DNA from: Streptomyces sp. B21-083
GTDB lineage: Bacteria; Actinomycetota; Actinomycetes; Streptomycetales; Streptomycetaceae
Reading direction: 5' to 3'
Assembly (NCBI RefSeq): GCF_036898825.1
Contig: NZ_JARUND010000001.1
Location: forward strand, 682,001 to 746,000
DNA length: 64,000 bases
Shown: piece after piece, positions 27,058 through 35,170 of the stretch
Layout of the letters: every line of letters begins with the position of its first letter
Position numbering within the stretch: the stretch's first letter is position 1
Translations under genes and position numbers: made by a program
The notes under the pieces: model-generated
Told to the model about the DNA's origin: nothing
Seen by the model: only the letters and a program-made list of their open reading frames with translations
Databases searched by the model: none

Positions 27058-27128
27058 GGGAGCCTCACCAGGTGGTCCACGTCCGCGTCCACGTCATGGA
27101 ACGCCGTGGGTGCCGTGCGTGCCGTCAT
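27054..27128 (-). CDS. 24-codon mini-ORF coupled to the ATPase gene
   Basis: ATG at 27128 has AAGGA six bases upstream. The 24 codons end in a TGA that overlaps the GTG start of the ATP-binding protein. The peptide is acidic in the middle (FHDVDADVDHLVRLP) and has no known relative that I recognise. It may be a leader that couples translation or a true micropeptide. A 35-base perfect hairpin ends 17 bases before its start. Confidence 0.5.
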   Translation of the reverse strand: MTARTAPTAFHDVDADVDHLVRLP

Positions 27129-27145
27129 CGGGCTTCCTTCCGGTG

Positions 27146-27180
27146 CACCGGTGCTGTTGTCGAAGACAACAGCACCGGTG
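27146..27180. terminator. Strong 16-bp hairpin between the NsdA-like gene and the mini-ORF
   Basis: CACCGGTGCTGTTGTC (27146-27161) pairs perfectly with 27165-27180 across a 3-base loop. On the minus strand it lies 63 bases after the stop at 27244 and just before the mini-ORF ribosome binding site, so it can terminate the upstream transcript or gate the downstream genes. There is no U-run, as is usual in Streptomyces. Confidence 0.75.
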
Positions 27181-27243
27181 GCCTGACATACCAGGGAGTG
27201 CGGGGGTTGTCCGGTTGCATATGCGTAGTGGCGCCGACATCGG

Positions 27244-28746
27244 CTATGCCACCGCTCCCAGCACCGGTCGCGACCTGCGTTCGAACTCCTGCACCATCGG
27301 CTCGTCGCGATGCGGGGTGAGCCGGCCGCGGAAGTCCCGCAGTGCCTGGATGGATCGTTCGCTGTGGACGCCGCTCAGCGCGTCGAGCGCCTCGGTCGCC
27401 GTGCCGAGCGCCTCGTCGAGACGGTGCTGCTGCAGATGGGCCGTCGCCAGCACGGACCGGCTGATGGCCTGGCGCCGACGGCGGTCGGCGTGGGCGCGCA
27501 CGGACCGCGCCGCGGTGTCCTGCGCCTGCGCCGCCCAGCCCAGGTCACGGAAGCACACCGCGGACTCCGCCTCCAGGTAGTGGTGGTCCAGGAAGCGCAC
27601 CCAGGGCGACTCCTGGGCACTGCCCCGGCTCGCGGCCAGCTGCCTCTCGGCCGCGCACAGGGCCTCGGAGGCCTCACGAGCGCGGCCCAGCGCGGCGTGC
27701 CCCCGGGCGGACATCGCGTACAGGCGCATCAGGCCGAGCGGGCTGCCCGAACCCTTCGCCGTGACGAGTCCGGCCCGGGCCAGACACACACCTTCGTCGG
27801 GACGGCCGAGGCTGGTCGCCAGATGGGACAGGCCGGCGAGGATCTGCCCGCCGAGCACCCGGTCGCGCCCCTCGGCGCAGAGCCGCAGGCCCTGGGTCAT
27901 GTAGCGCTGCGCGAGCCCGTACTCCCCCGCGTCGTACGAGCTCCAGCCGGCCATCGCCGCCAGGCGGGCCGCGGCGGCGAACAGCTCGCGCAGCTGGGCC
28001 GGGGCGACGCCGCGCTGCTGGAGCATGGGGATGATCTCGGTGGACAGGTAGTGCACGATGCTGGTGCGGACCCCGCCGCCCCCGTAGTGGTTGTCCATCT
28101 CGTCGAACATGCCGATCATCGCGTGGACCTGCTCCACGGGACCGGCACAGTCCGGTGGCGGTACAGCGGCGGGTACGGGGCGGACGCGGCCCGAGTCACC
28201 GCCTCCGCCGACGCCTCCGTCGCCGGTCCCGCCGTTCTCGCCGTTCTCGCTGTTCTCGGCGTTCTCCGCGTTCTCCAACAGCCAGAGCAGCCACTCGCGC
28301 TGAGGGTTCGTCAGGGCGCCCGGGACGAAGGGGACCGTGCCGAGGAGCGTGCGCCGCGAGATGTCCGTGGAGCCCAGTTCCGCCAGGGAGTGCAGGGTCT
28401 CCGCGACGTCCTCGCCGTACACGAGTGCCCTGCCCACGACGGGGCGTTGCTGGTCGGGCACGAAGCCGAGGTCCGCCGGAGACAGTGCGCGGGCCAGGCG
28501 TTCACAGAGCACCGCGGCGATCAACTCGGGGGTGCCGCCCCGGGGCTGCTGACCCTGGAGCCAGCGGGTGACCGACGCCTTGTCGTAGTTGCTGTCCACG
28601 CCCTGTCTGCGGCCCAGTTCGTTGACGCGGTGCGCGAGTGACGCGTAGGAGCAGCCGGCGTCCTTGAGCGCGGTCGCCAGCGCCGTGTTGGCTCCGCCCG
28701 CGCCCCTGCCGGGGCTTCTCGGTTGTCCGTTCGTCACGGCGGCCAT
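27244..28746 (-). CDS. NsdA-like regulatory protein with TPR-type helical repeats
   Basis: Cytoplasmic protein of 500 residues. The N-terminus carries an XRE-like DNA-binding segment (YASLAHRVNELGRRQG...DKASVTRWLQGQQPRGGTP), the rest is TPR-like helical repeats (AGWSSYDAGEYGLAQRYM, LRLYAMSARGHAALGRA). This is the family of NsdA, a negative regulator of Streptomyces development and antibiotic production; paralogs are common, so the exact role is open. Residues 158-172 hold a short repeat (ENAENAENSENGEN) made by a 9-base tandem repeat in the DNA. It is divergent from the WhiJ-type gene across 253 bases of promoter sequence. Confidence 0.75.
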   Translation of the reverse strand: MAAVTNGQPRSPGRGAGGANTALATALKDAGCSYASLAHRVNELGRRQGVDSNYDKASVTRWLQGQQPRGGTPELIAAVLCERLARALSPADLGFVPDQQRPVVGRALVYGEDVAETLHSLAELGSTDISRRTLLGTVPFVPGALTNPQREWLLWLLENAENAENSENGENGGTGDGGVGGGGDSGRVRPVPAAVPPPDCAGPVEQVHAMIGMFDEMDNHYGGGGVRTSIVHYLSTEIIPMLQQRGVAPAQLRELFAAAARLAAMAGWSSYDAGEYGLAQRYMTQGLRLCAEGRDRVLGGQILAGLSHLATSLGRPDEGVCLARAGLVTAKGSGSPLGLMRLYAMSARGHAALGRAREASEALCAAERQLAASRGSAQESPWVRFLDHHYLEAESAVCFRDLGWAAQAQDTAARSVRAHADRRRRQAISRSVLATAHLQQHRLDEALGTATEALDALSGVHSERSIQALRDFRGRLTPHRDEPMVQEFERRSRPVLGAVA

Positions 28747-28999
28747 CCAGGTTTCGCATCACGTCGGCGTGGGGCTACGTACTCGTCCGGATCTGGCGGG
28801 ACGTCAACTTCCCGGCGGACGGACGGGCTTCGGTGACGTCACCGCGCGATGTGCGGCAGGTCACTCGATCACTATGGTGACCGACAGGCACAGCTCGCAA
28901 CCTTCGTTCTGATAATTTCAGAATGAACCGCAAAGGCCTGTCGGTGTCAACCGAAGACATGGCACACTGCCCGCTGTGACCGGTCCCCGGAGGTCCCAC

Positions 29000-29866
29000 G
29001 TGAGCGACAACCGCTCAGGCGGAAGCGCCCCCACCGTCCTTCGGATGGTCCTCGGAAAGCGCCTGAGGCATCTGCGGGAGCGGGCAGGGGTGTCGTTCGA
29101 GGACGCCGCACGGGCGATCGAGGTCACGCCGTTGACGGTCCGCCGGATGGAGAAGGCCGAGGTCGGCCTCCGCATCCCCTACGTGAAGGAGCTGTTGCGC
29201 ACCTACGGGGTCCTGGCCAAGGAGATCGACGACTTCCTCCGCCTCGCCAGGGAGGCCAACCAGCCGGGCTGGTGGTACACGTACCGCGATGTGCTGCCGG
29301 ACTGGTTCAGCGCCTATGTGAGCCTGGAGAGCGAAGCCACCGTCATCCGGCTCTACGAACCCCACTACGTCCCCGGCCTGTTGCAGACCGAGGACTACGC
29401 CGTCGCGCTGCTGCGCATCGGCTTCCCCAACGAGAGTCCCGAGGACATCCGGCGCCGGGTCGCCCTGCGGCTGAAGCGCCAGGATCTGCTCGACAAGCCC
29501 GAGGCGCCCGCCGTCTGGGCCGTACTGGACGAGACCGTACTGCGCAGGCCCGTGGGCGGGGCCGAGGTGATGCGGGCTCAGATCGACCGTCTCAGTGAGG
29601 TGTTGGAGTATCCGAAGGTCCGGCTCCAGATCATGCGTTTCGCCGCGGGTCCGCACCCGGGAGCCTTCGGTCCCTTCCACTACTTCCGCTTCGGCTTCTC
29701 CGAACTGCCCGACGTCGTCTACACGGAGAGCCTCGCCGGCGCGCAGTACTTCGACCAGCCCGCCGACGTCGTGACGTACCTGGAGGTACTGGACCGGATG
29801 TCCGTTCAGGCGGAACCGGTCGCTCGGACCAGGGAGATCCTGGCAGCACTGCGTAAGGAGTTGTGA
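29000..29866 (+). CDS. WhiJ-type helix-turn-helix regulator with DUF5753 domain
   Basis: Protein of 288 residues. The XRE helix-turn-helix (LGKRLRHLRERAGVSFEDAARAIEV) is followed by the DUF5753 ligand or partner domain with WYTYRDVLPDWFSAYVSLE and YEPHYVPGLLQTEDYA. Such proteins act with a small DUF397 partner in a toxin/antitoxin-like or developmental switch (WhiJ, BldB-associated sets). The GTG at 29000 is chosen for GGAGG six bases upstream; GTG at 28976 is in frame. It is followed after three bases by the DUF397 gene. Confidence 0.9.
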   Translation: MSDNRSGGSAPTVLRMVLGKRLRHLRERAGVSFEDAARAIEVTPLTVRRMEKAEVGLRIPYVKELLRTYGVLAKEIDDFLRLAREANQPGWWYTYRDVLPDWFSAYVSLESEATVIRLYEPHYVPGLLQTEDYAVALLRIGFPNESPEDIRRRVALRLKRQDLLDKPEAPAVWAVLDETVLRRPVGGAEVMRAQIDRLSEVLEYPKVRLQIMRFAAGPHPGAFGPFHYFRFGFSELPDVVYTESLAGAQYFDQPADVVTYLEVLDRMSVQAEPVARTREILAALRKEL

Positions 29867-29869
29867 ACC

Positions 29870-30115
29870 ATGGCAACCGACAACCCCGTCCACAGCGGCA
29901 TGCCCGCGACCGAACTCGGCTCCGAGGGCTGGCACAAGCCCTGGAGCGGCACCAACGGCGGAAGCTGCGTCGAGGCCAAGCGACTGCCCGACGGCAGTGT
30001 CGCCTTCCGGCAGTCCAAGGACCCCGACGGGCCCGCCCTGGTCTACTCCCGGGACGAGATCGTGTCGTTCCTGGAGGGCGCCAAGTCCGGCCAGGCCGAC
30101 TTCCTGATCGCCTGA
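29870..30115 (+). CDS. DUF397 protein (WhiJ partner)
   Basis: Small acidic partner of 81 residues. The DUF397 signature is visible as WHKPWSGTNGGSCVEAKRLPD and FRQSKDPDGPALVYSRDEIVSFLEGAKSGQ. It is encoded three bases after the WhiJ-type regulator with AAGGAG overlapping that gene's stop, so the two are coexpressed. Family members are thought to bind and modulate the adjacent regulator. Confidence 0.93.
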   Translation: MATDNPVHSGMPATELGSEGWHKPWSGTNGGSCVEAKRLPDGSVAFRQSKDPDGPALVYSRDEIVSFLEGAKSGQADFLIA

Positions 30116-30125
30116 CGCCCCGGCC

Positions 30126-30163
30126 CGCCGTACGCCTCCGGCGCGAGCGGTCCGGGTACGGCG
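30126..30163. terminator. Possible terminator after the WhiJ/DUF397 pair
   Basis: CGCCGTAC (30126-30133) pairs with GTACGGCG (30156-30163) around a 22-base GC-rich loop, ten bases after the DUF397 stop. Confidence 0.4.
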
Positions 30164-30252
30164 CACCACCACATCCGCACAACCGGACAACCCGTTCGTG
30201 CACTCCCGACGCGCGGGATAGCCGTACACACTGGAGGAGTTGACGCGCCACC

Positions 30253-30272
30253 GCGCGCACCGTTGTGCGCGC
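30253..30272. promoter_or_regulatory. Hairpin before the 33-codon leader ORF
   Basis: GCGCGCAC (30253-30260) pairs perfectly with GTGCGCGC (30265-30272) around CGTT, 19 bases before the AAGGGAG ribosome binding site of the leader ORF. It may be an operator or an RNA stem that sets leader translation. Confidence 0.45.
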
Positions 30273-30300
30273 ATTCACTCCGAAGTCCGAAGGGAGCGGC

Positions 30301-30402
30301 ATGCGTACGCCGTCTCACGCCCCGGGTCGAGTCACGTCGTCCGGCCGTGCCGGCACTCCCCTGCCGGGCCGCTCCCCAAGGACGGGGACGCCCACGCGAT
30401 GA
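30301..30402 (+). CDS. 33-codon basic leader ORF overlapping the next gene (ATGA)
   Basis: ATG at 30301 has a very good AAGGGAG ribosome binding site. The 33-residue peptide is rich in Arg, Pro, Ser, Thr and Gly (RTPSHAPGRVTSSGRAG) and has no known domain. Its TGA overlaps the ATG at 30399, which itself lacks a clear ribosome binding site. The arrangement suggests that the next gene is translated by coupling through this leader. Confidence 0.5.
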   Translation: MRTPSHAPGRVTSSGRAGTPLPGRSPRTGTPTR

Positions 30403-30929
30403 ACCTTCCGCGGGCCGTCACGGAGACCGTCACCCCGTACCGGATCCTGGTCGTCGAGGGCCACGAGGGTCTTCGCCGCGCCTGTCTGTACTCCGAACTG
30501 GCCCTGCTCGGCTTCCCGTCACGGCAGCCGCCCGAGGGGCTGCATCATCTCGATCCCACCCGGCCCTACCGCGACCTGCTGGCCGCGCCGGGCCGGTTCG
30601 TCGTCGACGGCGGCATCATCGGGGAACTCGTGTACGGGCCGTTGCGTCGCGGGCGGTCCCGGGTGACCTGGATCCAGGCGCTCGACTTCGCCGAGGCGGT
30701 CGCGGAACGCGAGGGCGCCCTGCTCCACCTCACCGGAGGCGAACACGACGACGGGTCGGAGAGCGCTGCCGCCGCCCTTGCCTACGCAAGGGTGTTCCGG
30801 ACGCTCGCACAGCATGTTCCCGTGGTACGCGTGGACGTCGCCCCCGCCCTGACCGACATGGTCGCCGAGCGGACTCGCCGCATCCGTGCCCCAGCGCCCC
30901 AACTGTCCCAACTCCGGCGATCTAGCTAG
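30399..30929 (+). CDS. Deoxynucleoside-kinase-like protein with degenerate P-loop
   Basis: Protein of 176 residues. RILVVEGHEGLRRACLYSEL aligns by pattern with the start of thymidylate/dNMP-kinase-like proteins, and FVVDGGIIGELVYGPLRRGRSR resembles their DR..SELVYGP region. The Walker A lysine and Ser/Thr are missing: EGHEGLRR stands where GxDGxGKS would be. The protein is therefore a possible catalytically dead relative, or the resemblance is fortuitous. The start is set by the ATGA overlap with the leader ORF; an open frame continues upstream but looks non-coding. Confidence 0.6.
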   Translation: MNLPRAVTETVTPYRILVVEGHEGLRRACLYSELALLGFPSRQPPEGLHHLDPTRPYRDLLAAPGRFVVDGGIIGELVYGPLRRGRSRVTWIQALDFAEAVAEREGALLHLTGGEHDDGSESAAAALAYARVFRTLAQHVPVVRVDVAPALTDMVAERTRRIRAPAPQLSQLRRSS

Positions 30930-30981
30930 CAGTTGACGATAGGTTAGCGAAGTCCGCGCGAGGCAAGTCAGGAGAACTCCG

Positions 30982-31791
30982 ATGACAGACGGCTCCCCCA
31001 CCCCCGACCAGGAAGCACTGTCCAAGATCGACACCACGGTGCCCCACTCCGCCCGCATCTGGAACTACTGGATGGGCGGCAAGGACAACTACGAGGTCGA
31101 CCGCGCGGCGGGCGACGAGTACCGCGAGATCGCCCCCGACATCGAGACGATGGCCCGCGCCTCGCGCACCTATCTCATCCGCGCGGTCACCTTCGTGGCC
31201 CGCGAGCGCGGGATCCGCCAGTTCCTCGACATCGGCACCGGCCTGCCGACGTACGACAACACGCACCAGGTCGCCCAGAAGGTGGCCCCCGAGTCGCGCA
31301 TCGTCTACGTCGACAACGACCCGCTCGTCCTGCGGCACGCGCAGGCCCTGCTCACCAGCACCCCCGAGGGCACCACCGACTACATCGACGCGGATCTGCG
31401 CGAACCCGAGAAGATCATCGAAACGGCGCGCCAGTACCTGGACTTCGACAAGCCGGTGGCGCTGATGCTGATGGGCATCCTCGGCCACATCCAGGACTGG
31501 GAGGAGGCCAAGGCGATCACTCACCGCCTTCAGGCGGCCCTGCCGCCGGGCAGCTACTTCGTGCACTACGACAGCACGGACACCGACGAGGAGCTCAAGC
31601 GCGCCCAGCAGGGATACGACGACACGGGCGCGGTCCCGTACGTGCTGCGCAGCCCCGACAAGCTCTCCGCGCTCTACGCGGGTCTGGAGCTGGTGGAGCC
31701 GGGCATCGTCTCCTGCCCGCTCTGGCGCCCGGAGCCGGGCACCTCGCCGCAGCCGACAGACGTGTACGGAGGCATCGCGTACAAGGCGTAG
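30982..31791 (+). CDS. SAM-dependent methyltransferase, Methyltransf_19 (DUF574) family
   Basis: Paralog of the protein encoded at 14806, 269 residues. It shares ARIWNYWMGG, FLDIGTGLPT, VVYVDNDPLV-type (IVYVDNDPLV) and the LLTSTPEG run. The ATG has AGGAG seven bases upstream. It starts 52 bases after the kinase-like gene and may or may not belong to the same transcript. Function of the family is unknown beyond predicted SAM binding. Confidence 0.88.
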   Translation: MTDGSPTPDQEALSKIDTTVPHSARIWNYWMGGKDNYEVDRAAGDEYREIAPDIETMARASRTYLIRAVTFVARERGIRQFLDIGTGLPTYDNTHQVAQKVAPESRIVYVDNDPLVLRHAQALLTSTPEGTTDYIDADLREPEKIIETARQYLDFDKPVALMLMGILGHIQDWEEAKAITHRLQAALPPGSYFVHYDSTDTDEELKRAQQGYDDTGAVPYVLRSPDKLSALYAGLELVEPGIVSCPLWRPEPGTSPQPTDVYGGIAYKA

Positions 31792-31827
31792 CCGCTTCCG
31801 TTGTACCGGTCGGTCGTGTTTGATGTC

Positions 31828-31847
31828 ATCCTGTCGATCGACAGGAT
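31828..31847. promoter_or_regulatory. 20-bp perfect palindrome upstream of the esterase gene
   Basis: ATCCTGTCGATCGACAGGAT is its own reverse complement and lies 31 bases before the esterase ATG. Shape and length are typical for TetR-family operators. No regulator gene is adjacent. Confidence 0.65.
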
Positions 31848-31878
31848 TCCTGGCAATAGCCCGACCGAACGGAACCGT

Positions 31879-32814
31879 ATGTCCCTCCTCGGCAGGCCTG
31901 CGGTGGCCTCCATCGTCGCCAAGGCGATGCAGCGGCTCGTCATGCTGGCGGACCGACGGTCCGGCGGGCGGGGCTCCGCCGCCGCGTCCCACGCCCGCCT
32001 TCCCGAATTCCCGCGTGCCACAGGCGAGTTGACGATTCCGACCTCGGTGGCCAAGGCCCGGGTCGTGGTCTACCGGCCCGCGGCCGAGGACCCGGCCCCG
32101 CCGGTCCACGTCAACTTCCACGGCGGCGGGTTCATCCTTCCGCTGACCGAGTCGGACGACGCCTTCTGCCGTGCCGTGGCCGCGCTCGCGGGCGTGGTGG
32201 TCGTCAACGTGGACTACGTCGTCGCCCCTCAGTATCCCTTCCCTGCCCCGCCCCGGCAGGCGTACGAGGTCGTCCGGTGGATCGCGGCGCACGGCGCCGA
32301 GCACGGCTGGGACGGTGCCCGGCTGACCGTGGGCGGGCAGAGCGCCGGCGGCGGTCTCGCCGCGGCCGTGGCCCGCCAGGCCCTGGAGGAGGGCGGCCCC
32401 GCGATCGCCCTCCAGGTCCTGCACTACGCGCCCCTCGACCTCGCGACCGCCGCGAAGGACAAGCGGGCGGCGATCGCCAAGCCGATGCTGCGCCCGTGGA
32501 TGGGCGAGGTGTTCGACAGCGCGTACGTACCGGACGCGCGCGAGCGCACCGACCGGCTCGTCTCCCCCGCCCATCCGGAGGAGACCGCGGACCTCAAGGG
32601 CATCGCCCCGGCCCTGGTCGTCACGGCGGCGCACGACCGCCTCCGGGCGGAGGCCGTGCGCTACGCCGAGCGGCTGCGCCAGGTGGGATCGCTGGTCGAG
32701 CACCACGACATGGCCGGGGTCGACCACGGCTACGACCTCGACGACGAGGAGAAGGCAAGGGAGGTCTACCCCTTCGTCGCCCACCACGTACGGCAGGCCA
32801 CGGCGGCCCTCTGA
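31879..32814 (+). CDS. Alpha/beta hydrolase, HSL (lipase/esterase) family
   Basis: Cytoplasmic esterase-type enzyme of 311 residues. The oxyanion motif HGGGF (near residue 82), nucleophile elbow GGQSAGGG (Ser about 157), acid region VTAAHDRL (Asp about 255) and His in GVDHGY (about 283) fit hormone-sensitive-lipase-type esterases. The ATG at 31879 gives the usual length. A 20-bp palindrome just upstream suggests repression by a TetR-like protein encoded elsewhere. Confidence 0.88.
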   Translation: MSLLGRPAVASIVAKAMQRLVMLADRRSGGRGSAAASHARLPEFPRATGELTIPTSVAKARVVVYRPAAEDPAPPVHVNFHGGGFILPLTESDDAFCRAVAALAGVVVVNVDYVVAPQYPFPAPPRQAYEVVRWIAAHGAEHGWDGARLTVGGQSAGGGLAAAVARQALEEGGPAIALQVLHYAPLDLATAAKDKRAAIAKPMLRPWMGEVFDSAYVPDARERTDRLVSPAHPEETADLKGIAPALVVTAAHDRLRAEAVRYAERLRQVGSLVEHHDMAGVDHGYDLDDEEKAREVYPFVAHHVRQATAAL

Positions 32815-32840
32815 CCCCCGCGCCGCCGGCCCCGGGGCGT

Positions 32841-33767
32841 TCAGCGCAGGGTGAGGGGGGTCTCCGTTCCGGCGCGGGTCAGTTTCTCGGGGTTGCGGAC
32901 GTAGTAGAGACCGGTGACAAGGCCGTTCTCGACGCGCATCGCCATGATGCCGTCGAGCTCACCGCCCAGGTGTACGGCGAGTGCCAGGCCGCCGTTGACC
33001 ATGGTGGGAGTGAAGGTGATCGGGCTGTCATTCTTGCCCGCGGCGCCGAACAGGAAGCGGACCACCTTGTCGGCGCCGTTGATCGGCCGCAGCGCCGCCT
33101 GCTTGATACCGCCGCCGTCGCTCACCAGGACGACATCCGGGGCGAGCACGTCGAGGAGGATCTGCGGGTCCCCGGTTTCCAGTACGCGCTGGAACGACTC
33201 CAGGACGGCCCGGCCCACGGCCGGGGAAACCGTCTGGCGGGGGCGCCGGGCGTCCACGTGCCGACGGGCGCGGCTGGCGATCTGACGGACGGCCGCGGGA
33301 CTCTTGTCCACGGCGGCGGCGATCTCGTCGTAGCCCGTATCGAAGACCTCGCGGAGCACGAAGACGGCGCGTTCGGTCGGCGAGAGGGTCTCGAGGACGA
33401 GCATCAGAGCCATCGAGACGCTCTCGGCGAGTTCGACGTCCTCGGCCACGTCCGGCGCGGTGAGCAGCGGCTCGGGCAGCCACTGGCCGACGTAGGCCTC
33501 CTTGCGGCGGCTCATCGTGCGCAGCCGGTTGAGGGACTGCCGGGCCGTGATCCGGACCAGGTAGGCGCGCTGGTCGCGGACCTGCGCGAGGTCGACCGCG
33601 ACCCAGCGCAGCCAGGTCTCCTGGAGGACGTCCTCGGCGTCGGCCGCCGACCCGAGCATCTCGTACGCGACGGTGAAGAGCAGGTTGCGGTGGGCGACGA
33701 ACGTCTCGGTCGCCGGGTCGGTTCCGGGGCCGGTGCCGGGGTCGGGGGCCGTGGTGTGGTCGCTCAT
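32841..33767 (-). CDS. ECF41-type RNA polymerase sigma factor (SigJ-like)
   Basis: Sigma factor of 308 residues. Region 2 (LLFTVAYEMLGSAADAEDVLQETWLRW) and region 4 (LSPTERAVFVLREVFDTGYDEIA) are followed by a SnoaL-like C-terminal extension. The linker motif WLPEP and the C-terminal signatures DGGGIKQA and NPEKL are those of the ECF41 group, which lacks an anti-sigma factor and uses its own extension for control. It lies 153 bases downstream of an NAD(P)/FAD oxidoreductase gene, the classic ECF41 partner type, and an ECF41-like promoter precedes that gene. Confidence 0.93.
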   Translation of the reverse strand: MSDHTTAPDPGTGPGTDPATETFVAHRNLLFTVAYEMLGSAADAEDVLQETWLRWVAVDLAQVRDQRAYLVRITARQSLNRLRTMSRRKEAYVGQWLPEPLLTAPDVAEDVELAESVSMALMLVLETLSPTERAVFVLREVFDTGYDEIAAAVDKSPAAVRQIASRARRHVDARRPRQTVSPAVGRAVLESFQRVLETGDPQILLDVLAPDVVLVSDGGGIKQAALRPINGADKVVRFLFGAAGKNDSPITFTPTMVNGGLALAVHLGGELDGIMAMRVENGLVTGLYYVRNPEKLTRAGTETPLTLR

Positions 33768-33920
33768 GTCCCGGCCCCTGTCCGGCGCGGGCGGCGGCGC
33801 CGGCCGCCGTCGGTGATCGGGCGTGCGTTCACAGCAGGGTCCTTTTCGTCGTCGTCGACAGCCGTTCGACCGCCAGGGGAGCACTGCCCGGCGTCCGGCG
33901 GTGACACGCCGGGCAGTGTC

Positions 33921-35120
33921 TCAGGCTGCCCGCTCGGCGGTGACCCGCTCCTGGTCGGCCTTGGCCCGGAGGAGCTGCCGGCGCTTGGCGTCCTTGCTCC
34001 ACCAGGTGCGTGCGCCGGGCTTGCGTGCCTCGTACGAGAGCTGCCAGGGGATGCTCCTGCAGATGAGTTCCTTGACCTTCGCGCCGGTCCGGCCGCCGAG
34101 GTAGTACCTCTTGACGGTGTCGTCCTTGCCCATGAGCTGGAAGACGCCGGCGTGCCGCCCCAGGCTGATGCAGGTGGCGACGAACCCCACGTCGACCGGG
34201 GCGGGCCGCTCCCCCGCGATCCGGCTGAGCACCGTCTCGGCGGCCTGCGGGCCCAGCTGGACCGCCGCCTGGCAGCTCATCCGGAACGGCAGGTCCGACG
34301 GGGCCGCCGAGTCCCCGGCCGCGACGATGCGCTCGTCGTCCACGCTCGTCAGTGTCTCGTCGGTGAGCAGGCGGCCCAGGGCATCGGTGCGCAGTCCGCT
34401 GCGGGCGGCCAGGTCGGGGACCCCGAAGCCGGCGGTCCAGATGGTCACCGCGCTCGGCAGTTCGCGGCCATCGGCGAGGCGTACGGCAGCACGGGTCACC
34501 TCGGTCACCTTCGTGTCGGGGCCGTCGAGCACGCTCACCCCGAGTGCGGCGAGCCGCTTGGCCACCGCACGCCGGCCCCGCGGATGGAGGGACGGGCCGA
34601 GCAGTCCGCCGCACACCAGGGTCACGGTGCGGCCCTGTTCCGCCAGCTCGGCGGCGGTCTCGATGCCGGTCGGACCGGCGCCGACCACGGTCACCGGGGC
34701 CGAGGCGGGCGCGGCGTCGAGGGCCGGCCGGAGCCGCTGTGCCTCCTCCAGGCCGGCGATCGGGTACGCGAACCCGGCGGCGCCGGGGACGCGGGGGTCG
34801 GCGCTGCCGCTGCCCACGGCGTAGACCAGGTGGTCGTAGCCGACGGTGTCGCCGCTCGCGAGTGTGACGCCGCGCCCGGCCGTGTCGATCCGGGTCACGC
34901 TGTCCACCACCAGGCGGACGTCCTCGGCCAGGATCTTCCGGTAGTCGGTGACCGCGTCGTGGGTGCCGCTGACGAGTTGGTGGAGGCGGATTCGGTCGAC
35001 GAAGGTCGGGCGCGGGTTGATCAGGGTGACGGTCACGTCGGTGCGCTGTGTGAGGCGGTTTGCCGCCATGACGCCGGCGTAGCCGCCGCCGATCACGACC
35101 ACTTCGGTGTTCCCGCTCAT
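33921..35120 (-). CDS. NAD(P)/FAD-dependent oxidoreductase, NDH-2-like
   Basis: Flavoprotein of 399 residues. The FAD-binding GGGYAGVMAANRL at the start, TVVGAGPTGIETAAELAEQG as the NAD site near residue 150, and ERIVAAGDSAA as the second FAD motif near 280 fit the type II NADH dehydrogenase/disulfide-reductase-like family. The ATG has GGAGGAG upstream. It heads a two-gene unit with the ECF41 sigma factor, so its substrate may be linked to the sigma factor's stress. Electron acceptor is not known. Confidence 0.9.
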   Translation of the reverse strand: MSGNTEVVVIGGGYAGVMAANRLTQRTDVTVTLINPRPTFVDRIRLHQLVSGTHDAVTDYRKILAEDVRLVVDSVTRIDTAGRGVTLASGDTVGYDHLVYAVGSGSADPRVPGAAGFAYPIAGLEEAQRLRPALDAAPASAPVTVVGAGPTGIETAAELAEQGRTVTLVCGGLLGPSLHPRGRRAVAKRLAALGVSVLDGPDTKVTEVTRAAVRLADGRELPSAVTIWTAGFGVPDLAARSGLRTDALGRLLTDETLTSVDDERIVAAGDSAAPSDLPFRMSCQAAVQLGPQAAETVLSRIAGERPAPVDVGFVATCISLGRHAGVFQLMGKDDTVKRYYLGGRTGAKVKELICRSIPWQLSYEARKPGARTWWSKDAKRRQLLRAKADQERVTAERAA

Positions 35121-35170
35121 GGTGTCTCCTCCGCTTCGACGGTCGCCCCTTGAATGGGGTTCGGCCTCAA

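Noticed and set aside
30263..30925. 220-codon frame in a second phase over the kinase-like gene
   Set aside because: Arg/Pro-rich shadow; the phase starting at 30399 has normal Streptomyces codon usage and protein-like sequence.
32277..35153. 958-codon plus-strand frame over the esterase, ECF41 sigma and oxidoreductase
   Set aside because: Antisense to two certain genes and out of frame with a third; low-complexity composition.
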